NCBI GenBank assembly: GCA_963843065.1
Contig: CAWJKX010000011.1
Location: 1-64,000 of the forward strand
Source: JAGVPT01 sp963843065
Lineage (GTDB): Bacteria; Bacteroidota; Ignavibacteria; UBA10030; UBA8401
Reading direction: 5' to 3'
Length of the DNA stretch: 64,000 nucleotides
In this document: positions 33,805 to 42,308 of the stretch, piece by piece
How positions within the stretch are numbered: the first letter of the stretch is position 1
Layout of the letters: each line of letters starts with the position of its first letter
The notes under the pieces: model-generated
Told to the model about the DNA's origin: nothing
The model's database searches: none
What the model saw: only the letters and a program-made list of their open reading frames with translations
Made by a program: the position numbers and the translations under genes

Positions 33805-35463
33805 ATGAAAAAAGAAATAGTTATCAACTCCACCGCGAACGAAGTTCGCATCGCAATAACCGAAGAGGGTAAGCTTGCCGAGCTTTTTGTCGAGACACCG
33901 GAAAAGGAAAGGCTGGTCGGGGACATTTATGTTGGCAAGGTTGCGAAGGTCATGCCTGGAATCCAGGCGGCGTTTATCGACGTCGGACTGCCGCAAGATG
34001 CATTCCTCCATTTTTCCGATATCGGGGCATCGTTAGGCCAATACAACGCAATGCTCGGCGAGGATTCTGAAATCGATACGGAAGCAGACGATGAGGAGGA
34101 CGAGCAGCATCATCCGGTGCCGCCGGTTGTTGCACAGCCCTCCGAGGGGACCGCAGTAGCGGTTGCCGTGCAACCGCCGCCGGTACAAACTGGGGACCGT
34201 TATGACCACCGGCCTCGGTACGAACGACAGCACCGCAACGTCAACCTCACCAAAGGCCAGGAGATTATTGTACAGGTTACGAAGGAACCCGTCGGGAAAA
34301 AGGGAGTCCGGGTCACGACCGAAGTTTCTCTCCCAGGCCGCTTCCTTGTCCTCCTGCCGTTTGACGGCAAGGTCGGCATATCGAAAAAGATTAGCAGCTT
34401 CAAGGAGAAACGGCGCCTGAGAAAACTCGTGCGCAGCATTCTTCCCCCGTCGTTCGGCGTTATTGTCCGCACGAATGCGGAAAATCAGGATGAAAAAGTT
34501 TTTCTCCAGGACCTGGAATCCCTCCTGACGACGTGGCGGGAAATTGAAAAAGCTGTGAAAGAAGAAACTGCTCCTGCCCTGCTCTATAAAGACATGGCGA
34601 CCACATCGAGCGTTATTCGGGACCTTTTCAGCGAGGATGTTCAACGCGTTGTTATCGATAATAAAAAATTGTTCAAGGAGATCAAGACGTATGTGAAGCT
34701 TGTTTCCCCTCAAATGGTCGAGAAGATCGAGTACTACGGAAAAAGGGAACCGATTTTCGACGTCTTCGGTGTCGAGAAAGAGATCGCGACGACGCTGGCA
34801 CGAAAAGTATGGCTGAAGAGCGGCGGCTACATTATTATCGACCATACCGAGGCGATGACCGTGATCGACGTGAACAGCGGCCGGTACGCCGCCAAGCAGG
34901 AACAGGAATTGAATTCTTTGAAGACCGACCTTGAAGCCGCCCGCGAAATATGCCGGCAGCTCCGGTTACGCGACCTCGGCGGCATCATCGTCATCGATTT
35001 CATCGACATCACGGATGAGAAGAACAAAAAGAAAGTGTACGACGAGATGAAGAAAGAATTCCGGAAAGACCGGGCCAAGGCGACGGTGCTGCCGATGACG
35101 GAATTTTGTCTCGTGCAAATTACACGGCAGCGGATCCGGCAGAGCATCATTCACAGCTTTACGGAACCGTGTCCCGTGTGCGGCGGCAGCGGCCTCATCC
35201 AATCAAAGACGACCATCGTCAGTCAGATCGAACGGTGGATCCGGCGGTTCAAATCGGAGTCGAAGGAATTTCGCCTCGTCCTTCGCGTGCATCCGAGTAT
35301 CGCGCAGCACTTAATGGGAGGAACAATAAGCCGGTTGACAAAAATCAAACTCCGCTTTTTTGTCCAGATCAAGCTTGAAGAAGACAAAGCACTCGCGATC
35401 GATGAATTCAAGTTCATCTCGCGAAAGCAGGACAAAGACATCACGGCTCAATATAAATCGTAG
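33805..35463 (+). CDS. rng: Ribonuclease E/G family endoribonuclease
   Basis: Single-strand specific endoribonuclease for rRNA and mRNA maturation. The N-terminal S1-like domain starts MKKEIVINSTANEVRIAI and contains GDIYVGKVAKVMPGIQAAF and DVGLPQDAFLHFSDIG; it is interrupted by an acidic, Pro/His-rich insertion of about 70 residues (34050-34230). RNase H-like and catalytic parts follow: GVRVTTEVSLPGRFLVLLP, the metal-binding D-V-N-S-G-R and V-I-D-F-I-D, and the zinc-link CPVCGGSG. Length 552 residues, usual for RNase G of this group. The gene is intact, in contrast to its frameshifted neighbour. A small run of AAGGA precedes the ATG. Confidence 0.92.
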   Translation: MKKEIVINSTANEVRIAITEEGKLAELFVETPEKERLVGDIYVGKVAKVMPGIQAAFIDVGLPQDAFLHFSDIGASLGQYNAMLGEDSEIDTEADDEEDEQHHPVPPVVAQPSEGTAVAVAVQPPPVQTGDRYDHRPRYERQHRNVNLTKGQEIIVQVTKEPVGKKGVRVTTEVSLPGRFLVLLPFDGKVGISKKISSFKEKRRLRKLVRSILPPSFGVIVRTNAENQDEKVFLQDLESLLTTWREIEKAVKEETAPALLYKDMATTSSVIRDLFSEDVQRVVIDNKKLFKEIKTYVKLVSPQMVEKIEYYGKREPIFDVFGVEKEIATTLARKVWLKSGGYIIIDHTEAMTVIDVNSGRYAAKQEQELNSLKTDLEAAREICRQLRLRDLGGIIVIDFIDITDEKNKKKVYDEMKKEFRKDRAKATVLPMTEFCLVQITRQRIRQSIIHSFTEPCPVCGGSGLIQSKTTIVSQIERWIRRFKSESKEFRLVLRVHPSIAQHLMGGTISRLTKIKLRFFVQIKLEEDKALAIDEFKFISRKQDKDITAQYKS

Positions 35464-35475
35464 AAAGATTATTCG

Positions 35476-36124
35476 ATGAAATTTTTTATTGACACCGCGA
35501 GCATTGCAGAAATAAAAGAAGCGAACGACCTCGGAGTACTGGACGGCGTTACAACGAACCCGAGCCTCGTCGCGAAAGAAGGCAAAGAGTTTATCCCGCT
35601 GCTCAAAGAAATATGCGCGATTGTTCACGGACCGATCAGCGCTGAGGTTCTTTCCGACGGATTTTAACGGTATGATGAAAGAAGGTCGCGAGCTCGCCAA
35701 GATACACGAAAATATCGTTGTCAAAGTGCCGCTCATTAAGGACGGGTTGAAGGCAGTGAAGGCTTTGAAAGCTGAGGGAATCCGGACCAACGTTACGCTC
35801 TGTTTCTCTGCCAACCAAGCGCTTCTCGCTGCCAAAGCCGGAGCGTATTTCATCAGCCCGTTTGTCGGAAGGCTTGATGATATTAGTCAGAACGGAATGG
35901 AGTTGATCGGACAGATTGTGACGATTTACCATAATTACGGGTATGATACGCAAGTGCTCGTCGCAAGCGTGCGCCATCCCCTTCACGTTATTGACGCGGC
36001 AATGATGGGAGCTGATATTTGCACGATGCCGTTTAAGGTGATCGACCAGCTCATCAAACACCCGTTGACCGACATCGGCATCGAGCGGTTTCTTGCCGAC
36101 TGGAATAAAGGCCAAAAGAAATGA
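35476..36124 (+). CDS. tal: Transaldolase / fructose-6-phosphate aldolase-like, one frameshift
   Basis: Class I aldolase family of short transaldolases (about 215 residues) in the pentose phosphate pathway. First frame: MKFFIDTASIAEIKEANDLG, LDGVTTNPSLVAKEG, ending early at 35667. Second frame: TDFNGMMKEGRELAKIHENI, VKVPLIKDGLKAVKAL (Schiff-base lysine in V-K-V-P), TNVTLCFSANQALLAAKAGA, FVGRLDD and the C-terminal RFLADWNK. One extra G near 35656 (CTTTCCGACGG instead of CTTTCCACGG) explains the break. The stop overlaps the start of gcvT (ATGA). Confidence 0.93.
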
Positions 36125-37200
36125 AACAGACGCCGTTCCATTCAATCCATCGGCAGCTTGGCGCGAAGATGGTCCCCTTCGGCGGATATGAAATGCCGGT
36201 GCAATACACCAGCATTATCGAAGAGCATAAAGCCGTGCGCAATGCCGTCGGCGTTTTCGATGTTTCGCACATGGGCGAATTTGTCGTGAAGGGAAAAAAC
36301 GCGCAGGCGTTTCTTCAGTATGCGACGGTGAATGACGTTGCGAAACTTGTTCCCGGGGAAGCGCAGTACTCGGCGATGTGCTATGACAATGCCGGGATTG
36401 TCGACGACCTTCTCGTCTATAAGATCGGCGAAGGCCACTTCATGGTTGTCGTGAACGCATCGAATTCCGAAAAAGATTTTGAATGGATGAGCAATCATTT
36501 CATGCCCGATGTCGAACTCCGGAATGAGAGCGATGCTACAGCGTTGCTGGCAATTCAAGGGCCGAAGTCGCAGACGGCTCTCCAGAAGCTTACATCTGTC
36601 GATTTGAAATCGATTCCTTACTATCGGTTTAAAGAAGTGAGTGTTGCCGGCGTCGACATGATACTCTCGCGAACAGGGTATACCGGTGAACTTGGTTACG
36701 AGATTTATTTTTCACCTTCGTACGCCGAGAATGTCTGGAATGCTCTCTTCAAAGCCGGCAAAGATTGCGGCATCACGCCGGTCGGACTTGGCGCCCGCGA
36801 CACACTGCGGCTTGAGATGGGCTACTGTTTGTACGGCAACGATATCGACCAGACAACGAACACGCTCGAAGCAGGCCTCGGCTGGATTACAAAACTAAAA
36901 AAAGGGGATTTTATTGGCAGATCGGTGCTGGAAAAAGTGAAGGCTGAAGGCCCGAAACGAAAGCTTGTCGGGATCGAGATCGAAGGGAAAGCCATCGCTC
37001 GACACGGGTACGCAATCCAAGCAAACGGAACCGCTGTCGGCTCGGTCACAAGCGGCACGTTCTCCCCTTCCCTCGAAAAAGGGATCGCGATGGGATATGT
37101 CGAAGCCGCATGCTCTTCGGTCGGTAATCTGGTGGATATCGACGCAAGAGGGAAAGCAGTTCAAGGCAAAATTACAGCATTGCCGTTTCTGAAAAAGTAG
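36121..37200 (+). CDS. gcvT: Glycine cleavage system T protein (aminomethyltransferase)
   Basis: Transfers the methylene group from lipoyl-H protein to tetrahydrofolate and releases ammonia. Visible blocks: KMVPFGGYEMPVQY, GVFDVSHMGEFVVKG, VPGEAQYSAMCYDNAGIVDD, SRTGYTGELGYEIYF, LGARDTLRLEMGYCLYGND (the folate-binding and catalytic aspartate region), and GTFSPSLEKGIAMGYV. Length 359 residues is normal. The genes for H and P proteins are not adjacent. The start overlaps the transaldolase stop by 4 bp. Confidence 0.95.
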   Translation: MKQTPFHSIHRQLGAKMVPFGGYEMPVQYTSIIEEHKAVRNAVGVFDVSHMGEFVVKGKNAQAFLQYATVNDVAKLVPGEAQYSAMCYDNAGIVDDLLVYKIGEGHFMVVVNASNSEKDFEWMSNHFMPDVELRNESDATALLAIQGPKSQTALQKLTSVDLKSIPYYRFKEVSVAGVDMILSRTGYTGELGYEIYFSPSYAENVWNALFKAGKDCGITPVGLGARDTLRLEMGYCLYGNDIDQTTNTLEAGLGWITKLKKGDFIGRSVLEKVKAEGPKRKLVGIEIEGKAIARHGYAIQANGTAVGSVTSGTFSPSLEKGIAMGYVEAACSSVGNLVDIDARGKAVQGKITALPFLKK

Positions 37201-37309
37201 AGCAAAGAAATGAGAAGTAAATATCATTTTTGACATTACTATCCAAAACCTAAGACCTAAACGCGATTTTGTGCGGCGTTGCCAATGACTACAGAAACAA
37301 GGTGTTGTG

Positions 37310-38077
37310 ATGAAAATTGATGTGTATTTTTCTCCGGCTCAAGTCGACGAGATGCAATTGCGCGACAAGAATGTCATTGTTATCGACGTGTTGAGGGCAA
37401 GCACCACTATTGTGACGGCTCTGAATAACGGGGCGCGTGAAATCATCCCGGTCGGTTCCATCGAATCGGCGGTGAAAGTATCCGGAAACCTTTTTGGCGA
37501 TGTCGTTCTTCGCGGCGGCGAACGGAACGGGAAAATTATTACCGGCTTCAATTTAGGAAATTCTCCTGCCGAGTATACGGAAGAAGCGGTGAAAGGAAAA
37601 TCTATCATCTTCTGCACGACGAACGGATCCTCGGCAATGGTGAAGGCAAAATACGCCAAGCGAATGGCGGTCGGCGGCTTTATCAATGTTTCGCTTGTAG
37701 CCGATTTTATCCGCCAGGCTGGCGAAGAGTTTTCCATCGTCTGCGCCGGCGAGAAGCAGCTTTTCAGCATGGAAGATTCTGTCTGTGCGGGCATGCTCGT
37801 CAAGATGCTCGTCGAAGATTCGCCGATCGTCGTCGACGTAAATGATGCAGCAGGGGCCGCACAGGTGCTCTATAAGAACGTAGGCAAAAATTTGCTCAAG
37901 ATGGCGAAAAGCTCCGACCATGGAAAGTATCTTGTCGACATCGGTTTCGAAAACGACCTTAAGGCATGCGTGAGCGTCGATTCCATTCCCGTGCTCCCCC
38001 TCCTGATCGGCAACGTCATTAAGCTGAAGAAGGAAGAGCCCAAGCACTCCATTACTCTTGATGTTCAAGAGGGATAA
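37310..38077 (+). CDS. comB: 2-phosphosulfolactate phosphatase-like protein (ComB family)
   Basis: Mg-dependent phosphatase family known from coenzyme M synthesis but widespread in bacteria without that pathway, where the substrate is unclear. Visible: MKIDVYFSPAQVDEM, the family motif VIVIDVLRASTTIVTALNNG, RGGERNGKIITGFNLGNSP, FCTTNGSSAMVKA and CAGEKQLFSMEDSVCAGMLV. About 255 residues, typical. I chose ATG 37310 over the GTG at 37307. Its 3' end overlaps the first codons of ftsK. Confidence 0.85.
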   Translation: MKIDVYFSPAQVDEMQLRDKNVIVIDVLRASTTIVTALNNGAREIIPVGSIESAVKVSGNLFGDVVLRGGERNGKIITGFNLGNSPAEYTEEAVKGKSIIFCTTNGSSAMVKAKYAKRMAVGGFINVSLVADFIRQAGEEFSIVCAGEKQLFSMEDSVCAGMLVKMLVEDSPIVVDVNDAAGAAQVLYKNVGKNLLKMAKSSDHGKYLVDIGFENDLKACVSVDSIPVLPLLIGNVIKLKKEEPKHSITLDVQEG

Positions 38078-40562
38078 GAATTTTTTTTCAATGGACGACA
38101 CCTCAATCTCAACGGAACACCCGGCGCCTCGCCGGAAAAAAAACGACGAGGGGAAAAAATCGCGCCGCAATAAGCAGATCGCATCATTCCTCGTTATGGT
38201 GCTGGGCGTTCTCATCCTTCTTTGCCTCGTATCATATTCTCCCGCCGACGAAGCGAGCGGCGATGTCCCCTTTTCCCAGCTCTACAAAATTTTTACCAAC
38301 GATCCGCTGATTCAAGAGAAGGCCATCAGCACGAATAACTGGTTAGGACTTGTTGGAGCGATCACATCGAACTTCCTCATCAACTCGACGGTCGGGTACG
38401 CGGTATTCGTTCTGCCGTTTTTGCTCCTCGCATGGGGATGGATGACGCTCCGCCGCAGTGATATTCGCCGGTTAGTCTATTTTACAAATTATACTCTCGC
38501 TATTGTTGTCCTGTGGGCGACGCTGTGCGGGCTTCTAAGGCTTGTCGGGATGTCCGAAGATCTTTCGCCGCAATGGAGCGGCGCGGTCGGCGCGTTTCTT
38601 TCGACCGTCCTGCGGCAATTGATCGGATCTGCCGGAGGAATTATCGTTACTGTTTCACTCCTCTTTGTTACGCTGACGCTCGCCATCGACCTCGATCTTC
38701 ATATCACCTCGGAACGCGTGAAAAATTTCTTTGTGTCGATTGCATCGGCAGTAAATACTTCTTTCGAACGGTGGAGGGAACAGCGGGCTATTCATGCGGC
38801 GGAGAAAGAGAAGCAGAAGGCGATGATAGAAGTAAAGCGCCCGGCGGAAGAAATTTCTACCAGGCCGGAACGCGTCGCAAGACCCAAAGTCCTTTCGCCC
38901 CGCGAAGAACAGGCAACGGCCGTCGAACAGGCTTCGCCGGTAGATGATGCCGACGAAAGAGATGAACCTGCCGGGGAAGCCTCGACCGAGCCTGAACAGG
39001 AGACGCCGCTCAATATCAAGGAAATGGTGCGCGAAGAAGAAGTCGGTCTGGACGAGCGGGATGTTCAGGATGAGGAAATCGACTACGTATTCCCCTCCGT
39101 CGACTTGTTGAACTCTCAGCGCCAGGCCGAAACGATCGACGACGCCGAGCTGAAAGCCAACGCCGAACTCCTGCGCGCAAAGCTTGCCGACTTCGACGTC
39201 GAAGTGGCGAACGTCAGCGTTACGCCCGGCCCGGTTGTAACATTGTATGAACTTGTCCCGGCGACCGGCGTTAAAGTCGCGAAGATCGTCAACCTTGCGA
39301 ACGACCTTGCGCTTGCGATGCAGGCAAAAGGAATCCGTATCGAAGCGCCGATTCCGGGTAAAGGAACAGTCGGCGTCGAAATACCGAATCACAAGCCGTC
39401 GTTGGTGACAATTCGAAGCATTATCAATTCGGCGAAATTTCGGGACTCGCAGGCGGCGCTCCCGCTTGCGATGGGAAAAACAATTTCCGGTGAAGTCTAT
39501 GTCGATGATCTCACCAAAATGCCCCACCTGCTCATTGCCGGTTCGACCGGTTCGGGGAAGAGCGTCGGCATCAATACCATTCTCGCAAGCATTCTCTACC
39601 GGCTGCATCCGTCGGAAGTAAAGTTTCTCATCATCGACCCGAAAAAAATCGAGCTGAGCCTCTACAAAAAACTCGAGCATCATTACCTTGCGGTTTCAAA
39701 AGACATCGACGAAAAAATTATTACGATGCCGCAGAACGCCGTCCTTGCGTTGAAATCCGTCGAGCTTGAGATGGAACAGCGCTACGACAAGCTTGCCCAT
39801 GCGGGTGTGCGGAACATTGCCGATTACAATGAACGCATCACATCCGGACGGTTGAAGGATTCCGATACTTTTAAGCACCGGAAGCTTCCATACATCGTGA
39901 TCATTATCGATGAGCTTGCCGACCTGATGATTACGGCAGCCCGCGAGGTCGAAGAACCGATCACGCGTCTTGCACAGCTTGCACGTGCCGTCGGGATCCA
40001 CCTCGTTGTCGCCACGCAGCGCCCTTCGGTGGATGTCATCACGGGCGTTATCAAAGCGAATTTCCCGGCGCGCATCGCTTATCAGGTATCATCCAAAACC
40101 GACTCGCGCACAATCCTCGACATGAACGGCGCCGAACAGCTTCTCGGCAACGGCGACATGCTGTATATGCCGTCGTCCAGCCCGAAACCGATCCGCATTC
40201 AGAATGCGTTTATTTCGAGCGATGAAGTGGAATCGATCGTCGACCACATCGGCAAGCAGAAAGGCTACAGCAGGCCGTTTGAGCTGCCGTCGGTGCTGGA
40301 GAAACAGCGCGCTTCGATGAGTTCGAGCGGCGGAGAGCGCGATGAATTGTTTGTTGAAGCGGCGCGAACAATCGTCCGTCATCAGCAAGGGTCGGTCTCC
40401 TTGCTGCAGCGGCGTCTAAAAGTCGGCTACTCGCGCGCTGCGCGGCTGGTCGACGAGCTCGAAGCTGCGGGGATTGTCGGACAGTTTGACGGCAGCAAAG
40501 CGCGGGAAGTGCTCGTTGAAAGTGAAGCAGAACTTGAAGCCATTCTAAGGAGTCTCACATGA
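38061..40562 (+). CDS. ftsK: DNA translocase FtsK
   Basis: Septum-anchored ATPase that pumps chromosome ends through the division site. N-terminal domain with four membrane segments (FLVMVLGVLILLCLVSY; VGYAVFVLPFLLLAWGW; FTNYTLAIVVLWATLCGL; GGIIVTVSLLFVTLTLAI), an acidic Pro/Glu linker of about 150 residues, alpha-beta motor domain with LIAGSTGSGKSVGINTILAS (Walker A), IIIDELADLMI (Walker B) and ATQRPSVDVITGVIKANFP, and a C-terminal gamma winged helix (LLQRRLKVGYSRAARLVDEL) that reads KOPS-like signals. Full length, 834 residues. It starts inside the ComB-like gene's 3' end and overlaps lolA by 4 bp. Confidence 0.95.
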   Translation: MFKRDKNFFSMDDTSISTEHPAPRRKKNDEGKKSRRNKQIASFLVMVLGVLILLCLVSYSPADEASGDVPFSQLYKIFTNDPLIQEKAISTNNWLGLVGAITSNFLINSTVGYAVFVLPFLLLAWGWMTLRRSDIRRLVYFTNYTLAIVVLWATLCGLLRLVGMSEDLSPQWSGAVGAFLSTVLRQLIGSAGGIIVTVSLLFVTLTLAIDLDLHITSERVKNFFVSIASAVNTSFERWREQRAIHAAEKEKQKAMIEVKRPAEEISTRPERVARPKVLSPREEQATAVEQASPVDDADERDEPAGEASTEPEQETPLNIKEMVREEEVGLDERDVQDEEIDYVFPSVDLLNSQRQAETIDDAELKANAELLRAKLADFDVEVANVSVTPGPVVTLYELVPATGVKVAKIVNLANDLALAMQAKGIRIEAPIPGKGTVGVEIPNHKPSLVTIRSIINSAKFRDSQAALPLAMGKTISGEVYVDDLTKMPHLLIAGSTGSGKSVGINTILASILYRLHPSEVKFLIIDPKKIELSLYKKLEHHYLAVSKDIDEKIITMPQNAVLALKSVELEMEQRYDKLAHAGVRNIADYNERITSGRLKDSDTFKHRKLPYIVIIIDELADLMITAAREVEEPITRLAQLARAVGIHLVVATQRPSVDVITGVIKANFPARIAYQVSSKTDSRTILDMNGAEQLLGNGDMLYMPSSSPKPIRIQNAFISSDEVESIVDHIGKQKGYSRPFELPSVLEKQRASMSSSGGERDELFVEAARTIVRHQQGSVSLLQRRLKVGYSRAARLVDELEAAGIVGQFDGSKAREVLVESEAELEAILRSLT

Positions 40563-41248
40563 AGATGCGAACGTTGGCCGTTTTTATCATGCTGACTGTG
40601 ATGCACGCCGGGGTTACACGGCTGTATTCCGGCCAGAAGGAAAAATTAAGCGCTGCCGAAGTTCTTGAAAAAGTGCAGGAAGCGTATTCGAATATCGAAG
40701 ACGCGTCCGCTAGCTTTACCCAAACTGTTTCATTGAAGTATGCGAAGATTGAACAGACGTATACTGGAACAGTGATGATGAAGAAAGGAAATAAGTATCG
40801 CATAGAGTCGCAGGAACAAATTCTTGCGACCGACGGGGCAACAGTTTGGATGTACTCTCCTGTTAACAAGCAAGTGCTCATCGATTCGTACAAGGAAAAT
40901 CCGGATTCATTTTCTCCCGAAAGATTCCTCGTCGGACTCCCCCAGAATTTCCGCGCGGCGCTTGTCGATGATACTGGGGGAGATGTTCATGCTGCGTACA
41001 TTTTGAAGCTCTCGCCGAAATCCGGCGTTGCCAAATACTTGAAATCACTCAAAGTATGGATTGATGACGCGGATTGGAGCATCCGCGGCGTCGAGTACAT
41101 TGACATCAACGAAACGCGGACGTTCTATACGTTGAAGGATGTTCGATTCAACACCGGGATTCCGGATGAACGCTTTACCTTTACCGTGCCGGAGCATGTC
41201 GAGGTAGTCGACCTTCGTTCCAAAGGGCATACTGTCCCTCACCAATAA
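40559..41248 (+). CDS. lolA: Outer-membrane lipoprotein carrier protein LolA-like
   Basis: Periplasmic chaperone that moves lipoproteins to the outer membrane. Signal peptide in the first 25 residues (MKMRTLAVFIMLTVMHAG). Mature domain with VLEKVQEAYSNIEDASASFT, TGTVMMKKGNKYRIE, ATDGATVWMYSPVNKQVLI and ERFLVGLPQNFRAAL, typical of the LolA half-barrel. 229 residues. Overlaps the ftsK stop (ATGA), an arrangement seen in several bacterial groups. Confidence 0.85.
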   Translation: MKMRTLAVFIMLTVMHAGVTRLYSGQKEKLSAAEVLEKVQEAYSNIEDASASFTQTVSLKYAKIEQTYTGTVMMKKGNKYRIESQEQILATDGATVWMYSPVNKQVLIDSYKENPDSFSPERFLVGLPQNFRAALVDDTGGDVHAAYILKLSPKSGVAKYLKSLKVWIDDADWSIRGVEYIDINETRTFYTLKDVRFNTGIPDERFTFTVPEHVEVVDLRSKGHTVPHQ

Positions 41249-41261
41249 TCCCGTGCTCTCC

Positions 41262-42275
41262 ATGAAAAGCGCTAAACCCTATATCCGCTATACAATCAGC
41301 TTCGTCATTATGGCGCTCTTCATGTACCTCGCCTTCCGGGGCCAGGATTTTGACGCCATTTGGATATCGTTGACGCGGGTTCACTTCGTGTGGATTTTTT
41401 ATCTCATCGTCGGAGGCATTCTCAGCAATGTCGTCCGTGCATGGCGATGGCAATATCTTCTCATCCCCATTAAGAAGAATGTCACACTTCGGAATTCTTT
41501 CTCTGCGGTGATGATCGGGTACATGGTGAACAATTTTTTGCCGAGGGTGGGTGAGGTTGTCCGGCCATACACGCTTGGGAAGCTCGAGGGGATTTCGAAG
41601 ACCGCGGTATTCGGCACCGTCGTTATCGAACGTATCATCGACATTATCACTTTTTTTTCCATCTTGCTTGCGGTGATGTTTTTTTATTCCGATTCGTTCG
41701 CTGAGCTGTTCCCGACGTTTGCCTCGATAAAACCGTATTTTCTCGGCGGCTCGGTGTGCGCTTTCCTTTTTTTTATCTTCTTCTTTTTCAAGGCGGAATA
41801 TATACTTTCTTTGATGAAGAGAAGCCTGGTGTTACTGCCGGAAAAGATCCGCGGGAAAATCGAGCACATGTTTGAATCGTTTATCAGCGGTTTTGCGATC
41901 GCTAAATACCCCAAGCAGTTCGCCATGATCATCATCACGAGCTACATTATTCAGGGGCTATACCTGCTGTTGATGTATATTCCTTTTTTCGCGTTTGATG
42001 CGATGGCCAATCACTCGCTCGATTTCGGTTCAGCCGCAATATTGCTTGTTGTGTCCACCGTTGCGTTCGCCGTTCCGACGCCGAGCGGTTTCGGTACGTA
42101 TCATTCGTTTACATCGTTCACTCTCACCCAATTGTATCATGTTGACGCCGTTACCGCATTGAGCTATTCGATTCTCACGCATGAAGTCGGCGTATTGCTG
42201 ACGATGGTAATAGGGGCGTATTATTTTTTCAGAGATCATATTCGTGTAACTGAAATTGTTGTGAATGGCCAATAA
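41262..42275 (+). CDS. YbhN/AglD-type lysylphosphatidylglycerol synthase transmembrane (flippase-like) protein
   Basis: Inner-membrane protein with about eight hydrophobic segments (for example FVIMALFMYLAF; FVWIFYLIVGGILSNVV; IIDIITFFSILLAVMFFY; YIIQGLYLLLMYIPFFAF). The family motifs are R-A-W-R-W-Q-Y-L-L, M-I-G-Y-M-V-N-N-F-L-P-R-V-G-E-V-V-R and PTPSGFGTYHSF. Members are thought to move or flip lipid-linked molecules; the substrate here is unknown. The start is ATG 41262 or GTG 41253. Confidence 0.82.
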   Translation: MKSAKPYIRYTISFVIMALFMYLAFRGQDFDAIWISLTRVHFVWIFYLIVGGILSNVVRAWRWQYLLIPIKKNVTLRNSFSAVMIGYMVNNFLPRVGEVVRPYTLGKLEGISKTAVFGTVVIERIIDIITFFSILLAVMFFYSDSFAELFPTFASIKPYFLGGSVCAFLFFIFFFFKAEYILSLMKRSLVLLPEKIRGKIEHMFESFISGFAIAKYPKQFAMIIITSYIIQGLYLLLMYIPFFAFDAMANHSLDFGSAAILLVVSTVAFAVPTPSGFGTYHSFTSFTLTQLYHVDAVTALSYSILTHEVGVLLTMVIGAYYFFRDHIRVTEIVVNGQ

Positions 42276-42308
42276 GCGTCTCAGCGCTTTTACTATAGGG
42301 TATAGTGT

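Noticed and set aside
34033..34845. 270-codon minus-strand frame
   Set aside because: Shadow of the RNase G gene.
38655..39683. 342-codon minus-strand frame
   Set aside because: Shadow of ftsK; composition-driven, no start signal or motifs.
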